64,000 nucleotides of DNA from the NCBI RefSeq assembly GCF_001695625.1, contig NZ_MBPN01000010.1:1-64000 (forward strand), read 5' to 3'. This document shows, one piece after another, positions 42,695 to 51,406 of this stretch. Source of the stretch: Pseudomonas defluvii (GTDB lineage Bacteria > Pseudomonadota > Gammaproteobacteria > Pseudomonadales > Pseudomonadaceae). Under the pieces are notes generated by a model. The model was not told the origin of the DNA. It saw nothing but the letters and a program-made list of their open reading frames with translations, and did no database searches. Both the position numbers and the translations under genes were made by a program. Each line of letters begins with the position of its first letter. Position 1 is the first letter of the stretch.

Positions 42695-44176
42695 ATGAGC
42701 AAAGAAGTACTGCTGGTTGTTGAGTCGGTATCCAACGAAAAGGGCGTACCGGCCGGCGTAATTTTTGAAGCGCTGGAAGTGGCTCTGGCCACTGCAACCA
42801 AGAAACGTTTTGAAGATGAAGTCGACCTGCGTGTGGAAATCAACCGCCACACGGGTAACTACGAGACTTTCCGTCGTTGGACTGTGGTCGAAGACGAAGA
42901 TCTGGACGATCCAGCGATTGAACTTGCCGTTGATCAGGCCCAGGCGAAAAAGCCGGGTGCCGTTGCTGGCGAGATCATCGAGGAAAAGATCGAATCCATT
43001 GAGTTCGGCCGCATTGCTGCTCAAACTGCCAAGCAGGTTATCGTGCAGAAAGTGCGTGAAGCCGAGCGTGCGCAGGTCGTCGACGCTTATCGTGAGCGTC
43101 TGGGCGAGATCATTTCCGGCACCGTCAAGAAAGTCACCCGCGACAACGTTATCGTCGACCTGGGCAACAACGCTGAAGCGTTGCTGGCCCGTGAAGACAT
43201 CATTTCGCGCGAAACCTTCCGTGTGGGTGTGCGTCTGCGTGCACTGCTCAAGGAAATTCGTACCGAGAACCGTGGCCCGCAACTGATTCTGTCGCGTACT
43301 GCGCCACAGATGCTGATCGAGCTTTTCCGCATTGAGGTGCCGGAAATTGCCGAAGGCCTGATCGAAGTCATGGGCGCCTCTCGCGACCCAGGCTCGCGGG
43401 CCAAGATCGCCGTTCGCTCCAAAGACAAGCGCATTGACCCACAAGGTGCGTGTATTGGCATGCGTGGTTCGCGTGTTCAGGCAGTTTCTGGCGAATTGGG
43501 CGGCGAGCGCGTGGATATCGTCCTGTGGGACGACAACCCGGCGCAGTTTGTCATCAACGCCATGTCACCGGCTGAAGTCGCGGCGATCATTGTTGATGAA
43601 GATGCCCACGCCATGGATATCGCCGTGGCGGCGGACAACCTGGCCCAGGCCATCGGCCGTGGCGGTCAGAACGTGCGTCTGGCCAGCCAGCTGACCGGCT
43701 GGACGCTGAACGTGATGACCGAGTCGGACATTCAGGCCAAGCAACAAGCTGAAACCGGCGACATCCTGCGTAACTTCATCGACGAGCTGGAAGTTGATGA
43801 AGAGCTGGCGCAGGTGCTGGTTGACGAAGGCTTCACCAGCCTGGAAGAAATTGCCTACGTACCGCTGGAAGAAATGCTCAACATCGATGGCTTTGACGAG
43901 GAGATCGTCAACGAGCTCCGCGCTCGGGCCAAGGACCGTCTGTTGACCAAGGCCATCGCTACAGAGGAAAAACTGGCAGACGCCCACCCGGCCGAAGACC
44001 TGCTCTCTCTTGAGGGTATGGACAACGACCTGGCAGCGGAACTGGCGGTGCGCGGCGTGGTTACCCGCGAAGACCTGGCCGAGCAGTCGATCGACGACCT
44101 GCTCGACATCGACGGCATCGACGAAGAGCGTGCCGGCAAGTTGATCATGGCCGCCCGAGCCCACTGGTTCGAGTAA
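42695..44176 (+). CDS. nusA: Transcription termination/antitermination factor NusA
   Basis: A 493-residue RNA polymerase-binding factor. It has the N-terminal domain ([20 protein letters not shown]), an S1 domain ([20 protein letters not shown]), two KH domains ([36 protein letters not shown]), and two C-terminal acidic helix-hairpin-helix repeats (residues about 360-490, [20 protein letters not shown] and [14 protein letters not shown]). ATG 42695 is the family start. The C-terminal repeats are typical of proteobacterial NusA. Confidence 0.97.
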   Translation: MSKEVLLVVESVSNEKGVPAGVIFEALEVALATATKKRFEDEVDLRVEINRHTGNYETFRRWTVVEDEDLDDPAIELAVDQAQAKKPGAVAGEIIEEKIESIEFGRIAAQTAKQVIVQKVREAERAQVVDAYRERLGEIISGTVKKVTRDNVIVDLGNNAEALLAREDIISRETFRVGVRLRALLKEIRTENRGPQLILSRTAPQMLIELFRIEVPEIAEGLIEVMGASRDPGSRAKIAVRSKDKRIDPQGACIGMRGSRVQAVSGELGGERVDIVLWDDNPAQFVINAMSPAEVAAIIVDEDAHAMDIAVAADNLAQAIGRGGQNVRLASQLTGWTLNVMTESDIQAKQQAETGDILRNFIDELEVDEELAQVLVDEGFTSLEEIAYVPLEEMLNIDGFDEEIVNELRARAKDRLLTKAIATEEKLADAHPAEDLLSLEGMDNDLAAELAVRGVVTREDLAEQSIDDLLDIDGIDEERAGKLIMAARAHWFE

Positions 44177-44202
44177 TTAGGCTGGCCTGAGGAGAGAAGT
44201 GC

Positions 44203-46698
44203 ATGACGCAAGTCACGGTGAAAGAATTGGCCCAAGAGGTCGCTGCACCGGTAGAGCGCCTGCTGCAGCAGATGCGTGAGGCAGGTCTGCCGCACACCGA
44301 CGCCGGTCAGGTAGTGACCGACAGTGAGAAGCAGGCTCTGCTGACTCATTTGAAAAGCAGCCACAAGGCGAAAGTGGAAGAACCGCGCAAGATCACCTTG
44401 CAGCGCAAGACCACCAGCACCCTGCGTGTTGCCGGTAGCAAAAGCATCAGCGTAGAAGTACGCAAGAAGAAAGTATTTGTGCAACGCAGCCCGGAAGAGA
44501 TCCAGGCCGAGCAGAAGCGCGAGCTGGACGAACGCCGTGCCGTGGAAAACGCCGCACGTGAGAAGGCTGAAGCCGAAGCACGTCAACGTGCCCAGGAAGA
44601 AGCCCGTCGTCAGCCTGCAGCGACTGAGGCCGTAGCGGCCGCGCCGGTCGCAGCAGCGCCTGCCGCTGTTTCTCCGGCCGACGCTGCTCCAGCACCGGTT
44701 GCCGATCGCAAGAAAGACGAAAGCCGTCGTAGCGACAAGGCGCGTGACGACGATCGTCGTGGCGAGCGCCGCAACGAAGCGCCACGTGTTTCGGTCAAGG
44801 TCAAGGAAAAGGAAAAGGCGCCTACGCCGCGTGCTGCTCCGCGTACTACCGAAGAAGAAAGCGATGGCTTCCGTCGCGGTGGTCGTGGCAAGGGCAAGCC
44901 GAAGAAGCGTAACGCGCACGGCTTCCAGAGCCCGACTGGTCCGGTAATCCGTGACGTGGTGATCGGCGAGACCATCACGGTTTCTGAACTGGCCCAACAG
45001 ATGTCGGTCAAGGCCGCTGAAGTGGTCAAGTTCATGTTCAAGCTGGGCACTCCGGTGACCATCAACCAGGTTCTCGATCAGGAAACCGCACAGCTGGTTG
45101 CTGAAGAGCTGGGCCACAACGTCAAACTGGTCAGCGACAACGCCCTGGAAGATTCCCTGGCCGAGTCCCTGAAGTTTGAAGGTGAGTCGTTCGCTCGTGC
45201 GCCGGTTGTTACCGTAATGGGTCACGTTGACCACGGTAAGACCTCGCTGCTCGACTACATCCGTCGTGCCAAGGTAGCTGCTGGCGAAGCCGGTGGTATT
45301 ACCCAGCACATCGGTGCTTACCACGTTGAAACCGACCGCGGCATGGTCACGTTCCTCGATACCCCAGGCCACGCTGCGTTCACCGCAATGCGTGCCCGTG
45401 GTGCCAAGGCAACCGACATCGTGATCCTCGTGGTCGCGGCTGACGACGGTGTAATGCCGCAGACCATTGAAGCAGTCCAGCATGCCAAGGCTGCCGGTGT
45501 TCCTCTGGTTGTTGCCGTGAACAAGATCGACAAGCCGGGTGCAGATCTCGATCGCATCCGTAACGAGTTGTCTGTTCAGGGCGTTACCTCCGAAGAGTGG
45601 GGCGGTGATACACCATTCGTTCCTGTCTCGGCGAAGATGGGTACTGGCGTCGACGAGTTGCTTGAAGCCGTTCTGCTGCAGGCTGAGATTCTCGAGCTCA
45701 AGGCAACGCCTTCGGCACCGGGTCGGGGCGTGGTAGTTGAATCGCGTCTGGACAAAGGCCGTGGCCCAGTGGCTACCGTGCTGGTTCAGGACGGTACTCT
45801 GCGTCAGGGCGACATGGTTCTGTGCGGTTCGAACTTCGGCCGTGTACGTGCCATGCTTGACGAGAACGGCAAGCCTGTGAAGGAAGCGGGCCCGTCGATT
45901 CCGGTCGAGATCCTTGGTCTTGATGGCACTCCAGAGGCCGGCGATGAGCTGAGCGTGGTGGCTGACGAGAAGAAGGCCCGTGAAGTTGCACTGTTCCGTC
46001 AAGGCAAGTACCGCGAAGTCAAACTGGCTCGCGCGCATGCCGGCAAACTCGAGAACATCTTCGAGAACATGGGGCAGGAAGAGAAGAAGACCCTCAACAT
46101 CGTCCTCAAGGCCGATGTTCGTGGTTCTCTCGAGGCGCTGCAAGGTTCCTTGAGCGGTCTGGGCAACGACGAAGTACAAGTGCGCGTAGTGGGCGGCGGC
46201 GTCGGTGGTATCACCGAAAGCGATGCCAACCTGGCACTGGCTTCCAATGCAGTACTGTTCGGCTTCAACGTGCGTGCTGATGCTGGCGCGCGCAAGATCG
46301 TCGAGCAGGAAGGTCTGGATATGCGTTACTACAACGTGATCTACGACATCATTGAAGACGTCAAGAAAGCCCTGACCGGTATGCTCGGCAGCGATGTTCG
46401 CGAGAACATCCTCGGTATCGCAGAAGTGCGTGACGTGTTCCGCTCGCCGAAGTTCGGTGCTATCGCCGGTTGCATGGTGGTCGAAGGTACGGTTCACCGT
46501 AACCGTCCGATCCGTGTACTGCGTGAAGACATCGTTATCTTCGAAGGCGAACTGGAATCGCTGCGTCGCTTCAAGGACGATATGTCCGAAGTCCGTGCCG
46601 GCATGGAATGCGGTATTGGCGTCAAGAGCTACAACGACGTCAAGGTTGGCGACAAGATCGAAGTCTTCGAGAAAGTCCAAGTCGCTCGCACGCTCTAA
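44203..46698 (+). CDS. infB: Translation initiation factor IF-2
   Basis: An 831-residue GTPase that brings fMet-tRNA to the 30S subunit. The N-terminal region is a long Ala/Arg/Glu-rich charged linker with an IF2-N domain ([20 protein letters not shown]); the G domain has [28 protein letters not shown] and [10 protein letters not shown]; domains II-IV follow, ending [12 protein letters not shown]. It follows nusA by 26 bp with GAGGAGAG upstream. Internal starts giving shorter IF-2 forms are known in enterics but cannot be assigned here. Confidence 0.97.
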   Translation: MTQVTVKELAQEVAAPVERLLQQMREAGLPHTDAGQVVTDSEKQALLTHLKSSHKAKVEEPRKITLQRKTTSTLRVAGSKSISVEVRKKKVFVQRSPEEIQAEQKRELDERRAVENAAREKAEAEARQRAQEEARRQPAATEAVAAAPVAAAPAAVSPADAAPAPVADRKKDESRRSDKARDDDRRGERRNEAPRVSVKVKEKEKAPTPRAAPRTTEEESDGFRRGGRGKGKPKKRNAHGFQSPTGPVIRDVVIGETITVSELAQQMSVKAAEVVKFMFKLGTPVTINQVLDQETAQLVAEELGHNVKLVSDNALEDSLAESLKFEGESFARAPVVTVMGHVDHGKTSLLDYIRRAKVAAGEAGGITQHIGAYHVETDRGMVTFLDTPGHAAFTAMRARGAKATDIVILVVAADDGVMPQTIEAVQHAKAAGVPLVVAVNKIDKPGADLDRIRNELSVQGVTSEEWGGDTPFVPVSAKMGTGVDELLEAVLLQAEILELKATPSAPGRGVVVESRLDKGRGPVATVLVQDGTLRQGDMVLCGSNFGRVRAMLDENGKPVKEAGPSIPVEILGLDGTPEAGDELSVVADEKKAREVALFRQGKYREVKLARAHAGKLENIFENMGQEEKKTLNIVLKADVRGSLEALQGSLSGLGNDEVQVRVVGGGVGGITESDANLALASNAVLFGFNVRADAGARKIVEQEGLDMRYYNVIYDIIEDVKKALTGMLGSDVRENILGIAEVRDVFRSPKFGAIAGCMVVEGTVHRNRPIRVLREDIVIFEGELESLRRFKDDMSEVRAGMECGIGVKSYNDVKVGDKIEVFEKVQVARTL

Positions 46699-46758
46699 GC
46701 CGCGAGCTTGGGAGCCGTATGTTGATCGCCGCAAGGCGCCCGCAGCGGCTCTGAACGC

Positions 46759-46792
46759 AACGCCCGGTCCGGCTTCAGCCTGGCCGGGCGTT
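46759..46792 (+). other. Hairpin between infB and rbfA
   Basis: AACGCCCGG (46759-46767) pairs with CCGGGCGTT (46784-46792) around a 16-base loop that itself can pair. It ends 26 bases before the rbfA start and has only a TTT behind it, so it may reduce read-through or be a processing site rather than a full terminator. Confidence 0.55.
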
Positions 46793-46818
46793 TGCCGCTT
46801 CAGTTACAGGTAGCAAAC

Positions 46819-47220
46819 ATGGCAAAAGAATATAGCCGTACCCAACGTATTGGCGATCAGATGCAGCGTGAGCTTGCGCAGCTGATCCGTCGTGAAGTCA
46901 AGGATCCGCGTGTTGGTCTGGTGACCATCACTGCCGTCGATGTCAGTCGTGATGTTGGCCATGCCAAGGTGTTCATCACCGTGATGGGGCAGGATGGTGC
47001 AGAAAACATCGCGCAGAGCTTGAAAGTTCTGAACTCCGCCGCAGGTTTCCTGCGCATGCAACTCGGTCGTGAAATGAAGTTGCGCAGTGTGCCGCAACTG
47101 CACTTCCACTATGACGAAAGTGTCTCCCGTGGCGCCCACCTGTCGGCGTTGATCGAGCGTGCCGTAGCAGAAGACAGCCAGCATCAGGATGGCGGTACTT
47201 CCCTGGACACCAAGGAGTAA
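46819..47220 (+). CDS. rbfA: Ribosome-binding factor A
   Basis: A 133-residue KH-like 30S maturation factor. It starts [19 protein letters not shown] and has the conserved [20 protein letters not shown] core and [19 protein letters not shown] end. ATG 46819 is the family start. A gap of 120 bp from infB contains a hairpin; truB follows after 3 bp. Confidence 0.96.
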   Translation: MAKEYSRTQRIGDQMQRELAQLIRREVKDPRVGLVTITAVDVSRDVGHAKVFITVMGQDGAENIAQSLKVLNSAAGFLRMQLGREMKLRSVPQLHFHYDESVSRGAHLSALIERAVAEDSQHQDGGTSLDTKE

Positions 47221-47223
47221 GCG

Positions 47224-48141
47224 GTGGCTCAGGTCAAGCGTATCCGTCGTAACGTCAGTGGCATCATCCTGCTCGACAAGCCGCTGGGGTTTACCTCCAA
47301 CGCCGCTTTGCAGAAGGTGCGCTGGCTGCTCAATGCTGAAAAGGCAGGCCATACGGGGAGCCTCGACCCACTGGCCAGTGGCGTATTGCCGCTGTGCTTC
47401 GGTGAGGCGACGAAGTTTTCCCAGTACTTGCTCGATTCTGACAAGGGTTACGAAACAGTCATGCAATTGGGCATGACCACCAGCACTGCCGATGCTGAAG
47501 GTGAAGTGCTGCAGACTCGCGAAGTGACCGTTGGTCGCGCCGATATCGAAGCTGTTTTGCCACAATTTCGTGGTCAAATCAGTCAGATACCGCCGATGTA
47601 CTCTGCGCTCAAGCGTGACGGGCAGCCGCTGTACAAGCTGGCACGCGCAGGTGAAGTAGTGGAGCGTGAAGCACGTTCTGTTACTATTGATCGCCTGGAA
47701 CTGCTTGAGTGTGAAGGTAGCCGCGCTCGTCTTTCGGTGGGCTGCAGTAAAGGTACGTACATCCGTACCCTGGTCGAGGACATCGGCGAGCAGTTGGGCT
47801 GTGGCGCCTATGTTGCAGAACTGCGCCGCACGCATGCCGGGCCATTCAGCCTGGCACAGACTGTGACCCTCGAAGAACTCGAGCAGGTTCACGCCGAAGG
47901 CGGTAATGAAGCGGTTGATCGCTTTCTGTTACCGTCCGATAGCGGTCTGCAAGATTGGCCTCTGCTCAAGTTTTCCGAGCACAGTGCCTTCTACTGGCTG
48001 CATGGTCAGCCGGTAAGGGCTCCGGACGCGCCGAAATTCGGCATGGTCCGCGTACAGGATCACAACGGTCGCTTCATCGGTATTGGTGAAGTGAGCGAAG
48101 ACGGGCGAATTGCGCCGCGTCGACTGATTCGGTCTGAATGA
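47224..48141 (+). CDS. truB: tRNA pseudouridine(55) synthase TruB
   Basis: A 305-residue enzyme making pseudouridine 55 in the tRNA T loop. The catalytic Asp lies in [38 protein letters not shown] and [15 protein letters not shown] are family motifs, and the C terminus carries a TruB-specific domain. It starts at GTG 47224, 3 bp after the rbfA stop. The 152-bp gap to rpsO holds hairpins. Confidence 0.96.
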   Translation: MAQVKRIRRNVSGIILLDKPLGFTSNAALQKVRWLLNAEKAGHTGSLDPLASGVLPLCFGEATKFSQYLLDSDKGYETVMQLGMTTSTADAEGEVLQTREVTVGRADIEAVLPQFRGQISQIPPMYSALKRDGQPLYKLARAGEVVEREARSVTIDRLELLECEGSRARLSVGCSKGTYIRTLVEDIGEQLGCGAYVAELRRTHAGPFSLAQTVTLEELEQVHAEGGNEAVDRFLLPSDSGLQDWPLLKFSEHSAFYWLHGQPVRAPDAPKFGMVRVQDHNGRFIGIGEVSEDGRIAPRRLIRSE

Positions 48142-48151
48142 TCGAAACCAA

Positions 48152-48175
48152 CGGTATCAGGCTTCGGCGTGATAC
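48152..48175 (+). other. Hairpin in the truB-rpsO gap
   Basis: GGTATCA-GGCTTCGGCG-TGATACC forms a 7-bp stem enclosing a small inner helix, about 120 bases upstream of rpsO. No T-run follows. Confidence 0.5.
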
Positions 48176-48254
48176 CTGCGGGACAGAGGATGGCTGTTAA
48201 TAGGCACGGTTATTCCTCACTTTTATGAATACAGGGATCCGTCCCTGGCCTATT

Positions 48255-48274
48255 GGAAACCGGTTTCGGTTTCC
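48255..48274 (+). promoter_or_regulatory. Hairpin directly upstream of the rpsO ribosome binding site
   Basis: GGAAACC-GGTTTC-GGTTTCC forms a 7-bp stem ending 9 bases before the TTGGAGAAG ribosome binding site of rpsO. S15 represses its own translation through leader structures in several bacteria; this hairpin is a candidate site. No direct evidence beyond position. Confidence 0.45.
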
Positions 48275-48293
48275 CTTGATTTGGAGAAGCCAG

Positions 48294-48563
48294 ATGGCAC
48301 TCAGCGTTGAAGAAAAAGCTCAAATCGTCGGCGAATACCAGCAAGCAGCCGGTGACACCGGTTCGCCAGAAGTGCAAGTTGCACTGCTGACCGCCAACAT
48401 CAACAAGCTGCAAGGCCACTTCAAGGCCAACGGCAAAGACCACCACTCCCGTCGTGGTCTGATCCGTATGGTAAACCAGCGTCGTAAGCTGCTGGACTAC
48501 CTGAAGGGTAAAGACGCCACTCGTTACAGCGCCCTGATCGGTCGTCTGGGTCTGCGTCGCTAA
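48294..48563 (+). CDS. rpsO: 30S ribosomal protein S15
   Basis: An 89-residue ribosomal protein binding the 16S rRNA central domain. The sequence [40 protein letters not shown] and [20 protein letters not shown] is the S15 signature. ATG 48294 is the family start; upstream open codons are leader sequence. It is followed by a 250-bp pnp leader, the usual rpsO-pnp order. Confidence 0.98.
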   Translation: MALSVEEKAQIVGEYQQAAGDTGSPEVQVALLTANINKLQGHFKANGKDHHSRRGLIRMVNQRRKLLDYLKGKDATRYSALIGRLGLRR

Positions 48564-48656
48564 TAGCGTCCTGGCCAGTGGTGTGCTCGGCGTGTTGCAT
48601 TCTTCAGCCACGGTACGTTGTACCTGGGTTGATGAACACGCCGCGCGTATCTATGA

Positions 48657-48713
48657 GGTTGGCTGTCTGTTCTGCCTGAGCGGTTTCCGCGCAGTCAGGG
48701 CAGGCTCCCAACC
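48657..48713 (+). promoter_or_regulatory. Long stem-loop in the pnp leader
   Basis: GGTT (48657-) pairs with AACC (48710-48713), CTGCCTGA pairs with TCAGGGCAG with one bulge, and GCGG-TTTC-CGC closes the tip. The structure sits about 100 bases before the pnp start, where in E. coli an RNase III-processed stem mediates PNPase self-control. The equivalence is inferred. No gene is seen in 48564-48813. Confidence 0.5.
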
Positions 48714-48813
48714 TCTAGTTTTATCTGGACGGTCAATGGGGCCGATTCCCCGTTCTGCCCAAGAATTCGCAAGAACAAGTTCCCCTAGAGCCACTGAAAA
48801 AAGGTAGGAAACC

Positions 48814-50919
48814 GTGAACCCGGTAATCAAGAAATTCCAATTCGGTCAATCGACCGTTACCCTCGAGACGGGCCGTATTGCTCGTCAAGCCTCCGGCGCC
48901 GTATTGGTCACCGTCGACAACGATGTCACCGTACTGGTGACCGTGGTCGGTGCCAAACAGGCTGATCCAGGCAAGGGCTTTTTCCCTCTGTCCGTTCACT
49001 ATCAGGAAAAGACCTACGCCGCCGGCAAGATCCCTGGTGGTTTCTTCAAGCGTGAAGGCCGTCCTTCCGAGAAAGAAACCCTGACTTCGCGTTTGATCGA
49101 CCGTCCGATCCGCCCGCTGTTCCCAGAAGGTTTCATGAACGAAGTGCAGGTTGTCTGCACCGTCGTTTCCACCAGCAAGAAGACCGATCCGGACATCGCT
49201 GCGATGATCGGTACTTCGGCTGCCCTGGCGATCTCCGGTATTCCGTTTGATGGCCCGATCGGCGCTGCCCGTGTTGCTTACCACGAAAGCACCGGCTACC
49301 TGCTGAACCCAACTTACGAGCAACTGGCTGCCTCGAGCCTGGACATGGTCGTTGCCGGTACTTCCGACGCGGTACTGATGGTTGAATCGGAAGCCAAAGA
49401 GCTGACCGAAGACCAGATGCTGGGCGCCGTGCTGTTCGCTCATGACGAGTTCCAGGCTGTTATCCAGGCCGTCAAAGAGCTCGCTGCCGAAGCTGCCAAG
49501 CCTACCTGGGACTGGAAAGCACCGGTTGCCAACACCGAACTGCTGAACGCAATCCGCGCCGAGTTCGGCGAAGCCGTTTCCCAGGCTTACACCATCACCG
49601 TCAAGGCCGATCGCTACGCTCGCCTGGGCGAACTGCGTGACCAGGTTGTCGCCAAGTTCTCCGGTGAAGAAGGTCAGCCTAGCGCTGGTGAAGTCAAAGA
49701 AATCTTTGGCGAAATCGAATACCGCACCGTTCGCGAAAACATCGTCAATGGCAAGCCACGTATCGACGGTCGCGACACCAAGACCGTACGTCCGCTGAAC
49801 ATCGAAGTCGGTGTACTGTCGAAGACTCACGGTTCGGCATTGTTCACCCGTGGCGAGACCCAGGCTCTGGTTGTTGCAACACTGGGTACTGCCCGTGACG
49901 CGCAGCTGCTGGACACCCTTGAAGGCGAGAAAAAAGACCCCTTCATGCTGCACTACAACTTCCCTCCGTTCTCGGTAGGTGAGTGTGGTCGTATGGGTGG
50001 TGCAGGTCGTCGTGAAATCGGTCACGGCCGTCTGGCTCGCCGTTCGGTTCAGGCCATGCTGCCAGCTGCCGACGTATTCCCGTACACCATTCGTGTCGTC
50101 TCGGAAATCACCGAGTCCAATGGTTCCAGCTCCATGGCTTCGGTCTGTGGTGCATCGCTGGCACTGATGGACGCTGGTGTACCGATGAAGGCACCGGTTG
50201 CCGGTATCGCCATGGGTCTGGTTAAAGAAGGCGAGAAGTTCGCCATCCTGACCGACATCCTGGGTGACGAAGACCACCTGGGCGACATGGACTTCAAGGT
50301 AGCCGGTACCGCCAAAGGTGTTACCGCGCTGCAGATGGACATCAAGATCAACGGCATCACCGAAGAGATCATGGAAATCGCTCTGGGCCAAGCCCTGGAA
50401 GCGCGCCTGAACATCCTCGGTCAGATGAACCAGGTCATTGGTCAGTCCCGTAGCGAACTGTCGGAAAATGCTCCGACCATGATCGCGATGAAGATTGATA
50501 CCGACAAGATTCGTGATGTTATCGGTAAAGGCGGCGCGACCATCCGTGCTATCTGTGAAGAGACCAAGGCTTCGATCGATATCGAAGACGACGGCTCGAT
50601 CAAGATCTTTGGTGAAACCAAGGATGCGGCAGAAGCGGCTCGCCAGCGCGTACTGAGCATTACTGCCGAAGCCGAGATCGGCAAGATCTACGTCGGCAAG
50701 GTTGAGCGCATCGTTGACTTCGGTGCCTTCGTCAACATCCTGCCGGGCAAGGACGGTCTGGTTCACATCTCGATGCTGAGCGATGCTCGTGTCGAGAAAG
50801 TGACCGACATCCTGAAAGAAGGCCAGGAAGTTGAAGTACTGGTACTGGACGTGGACAACCGCGGCCGTATCAAGCTGTCGATCAAAGATGTTGCAGCAGC
50901 CAAGGCTTCGGGCGTCTAA
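48814..50919 (+). CDS. pnp: Polyribonucleotide nucleotidyltransferase (PNPase)
   Basis: A 701-residue phosphorolytic 3'-5' exoribonuclease, core of the degradosome. It has two RNase PH-like domains ([40 protein letters not shown]), a KH domain ([20 protein letters not shown]) and an S1 domain ([20 protein letters not shown]). It begins at GTG 48814 after AAAAAGGTAGG. A good terminator follows at 50938. Confidence 0.97.
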   Translation: MNPVIKKFQFGQSTVTLETGRIARQASGAVLVTVDNDVTVLVTVVGAKQADPGKGFFPLSVHYQEKTYAAGKIPGGFFKREGRPSEKETLTSRLIDRPIRPLFPEGFMNEVQVVCTVVSTSKKTDPDIAAMIGTSAALAISGIPFDGPIGAARVAYHESTGYLLNPTYEQLAASSLDMVVAGTSDAVLMVESEAKELTEDQMLGAVLFAHDEFQAVIQAVKELAAEAAKPTWDWKAPVANTELLNAIRAEFGEAVSQAYTITVKADRYARLGELRDQVVAKFSGEEGQPSAGEVKEIFGEIEYRTVRENIVNGKPRIDGRDTKTVRPLNIEVGVLSKTHGSALFTRGETQALVVATLGTARDAQLLDTLEGEKKDPFMLHYNFPPFSVGECGRMGGAGRREIGHGRLARRSVQAMLPAADVFPYTIRVVSEITESNGSSSMASVCGASLALMDAGVPMKAPVAGIAMGLVKEGEKFAILTDILGDEDHLGDMDFKVAGTAKGVTALQMDIKINGITEEIMEIALGQALEARLNILGQMNQVIGQSRSELSENAPTMIAMKIDTDKIRDVIGKGGATIRAICEETKASIDIEDDGSIKIFGETKDAAEAARQRVLSITAEAEIGKIYVGKVERIVDFGAFVNILPGKDGLVHISMLSDARVEKVTDILKEGQEVEVLVLDVDNRGRIKLSIKDVAAAKASGV

Positions 50920-50937
50920 GCTCAAAGCGTTGAAGAA

Positions 50938-50962
50938 AGGACCCTACGGGGTCCTTTTTTTA
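50938..50962 (+). terminator. Intrinsic terminator of the nusA-pnp cluster
   Basis: AGGACCC-TACG-GGGTCCT followed by a run of T, 18 bases past the pnp stop. Confidence 0.93.
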
Positions 50963-51022
50963 TGGGCGGAGTTCGCCGTGTACGTGCTTGCATCCTGCAT
51001 GCTTCAAAAAGGAGTGTCTTGT

Positions 51023-51355
51023 ATGAAGAAGTTCGTTATTGCTGCCGCTACTGTTACCGCGCTGATGTTGGCTAACGTGACCTTTGCTCAAGCGCCGCTG
51101 ACGGTTGCGGCGGGTGAGATGACCAAGGCAACAGAGGCTACTTCCGATACCTGGATCACCACGAAGGTCAAAGCAGACCTGATGACGGAGAAGGGGGTGC
51201 CGGGTTCGGACATCTCTGTAGAAACCAACAGCGGCGTAGTTTCCCTGTCGTCAAAGGTGCCTTTGACCCAATCCCAGAAAGACGCAGCAGTCTCGATTGC
51301 CAAAAAAATAAAGGGGGTTAAGGCGGTATCGGCTGAAGGCCTGAGAACTTATTAA
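51023..51355 (+). CDS. BON-domain periplasmic protein
   Basis: A 110-residue protein with a signal peptide (MKKFVIAAATVTALMLANVTFAQA, cut probably after AQA) and one BON domain (TWITTKVKADLMTEKGVPGS, then VETNSGVVSLSSKVPLTQSQ and GVKAVSAEGLRTY). BON domains occur in OsmY and are thought to bind membranes. AAAAAGGAGTG precedes the ATG. It lies alone between terminators, so it has its own promoter; the function is unknown. Confidence 0.87.
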   Translation: MKKFVIAAATVTALMLANVTFAQAPLTVAAGEMTKATEATSDTWITTKVKADLMTEKGVPGSDISVETNSGVVSLSSKVPLTQSQKDAAVSIAKKIKGVKAVSAEGLRTY

Positions 51356-51359
51356 GCTG

Positions 51360-51385
51360 AACCCCGGCCATTGAGCCGGGGTTTT
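51360..51385. terminator. Intrinsic terminator between the BON gene and the DUF748 gene
   Basis: ACCCCGGC-CATTGA-GCCGGGGT followed by TTT, just past the BON-protein stop and between convergent genes. Confidence 0.85.
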
Positions 51386-51406
51386 AAGCAGGCGTTTGAG
51401 GAGCGC

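Noticed and set aside
43855..46734. 959-codon frame antisense to nusA and infB
   Set aside because: Spans two strongly conserved genes on the other strand; composition reflects reverse-complement codons.
48733..50925. 730-codon frame antisense to pnp
   Set aside because: Shadow of pnp; no recognisable domain.
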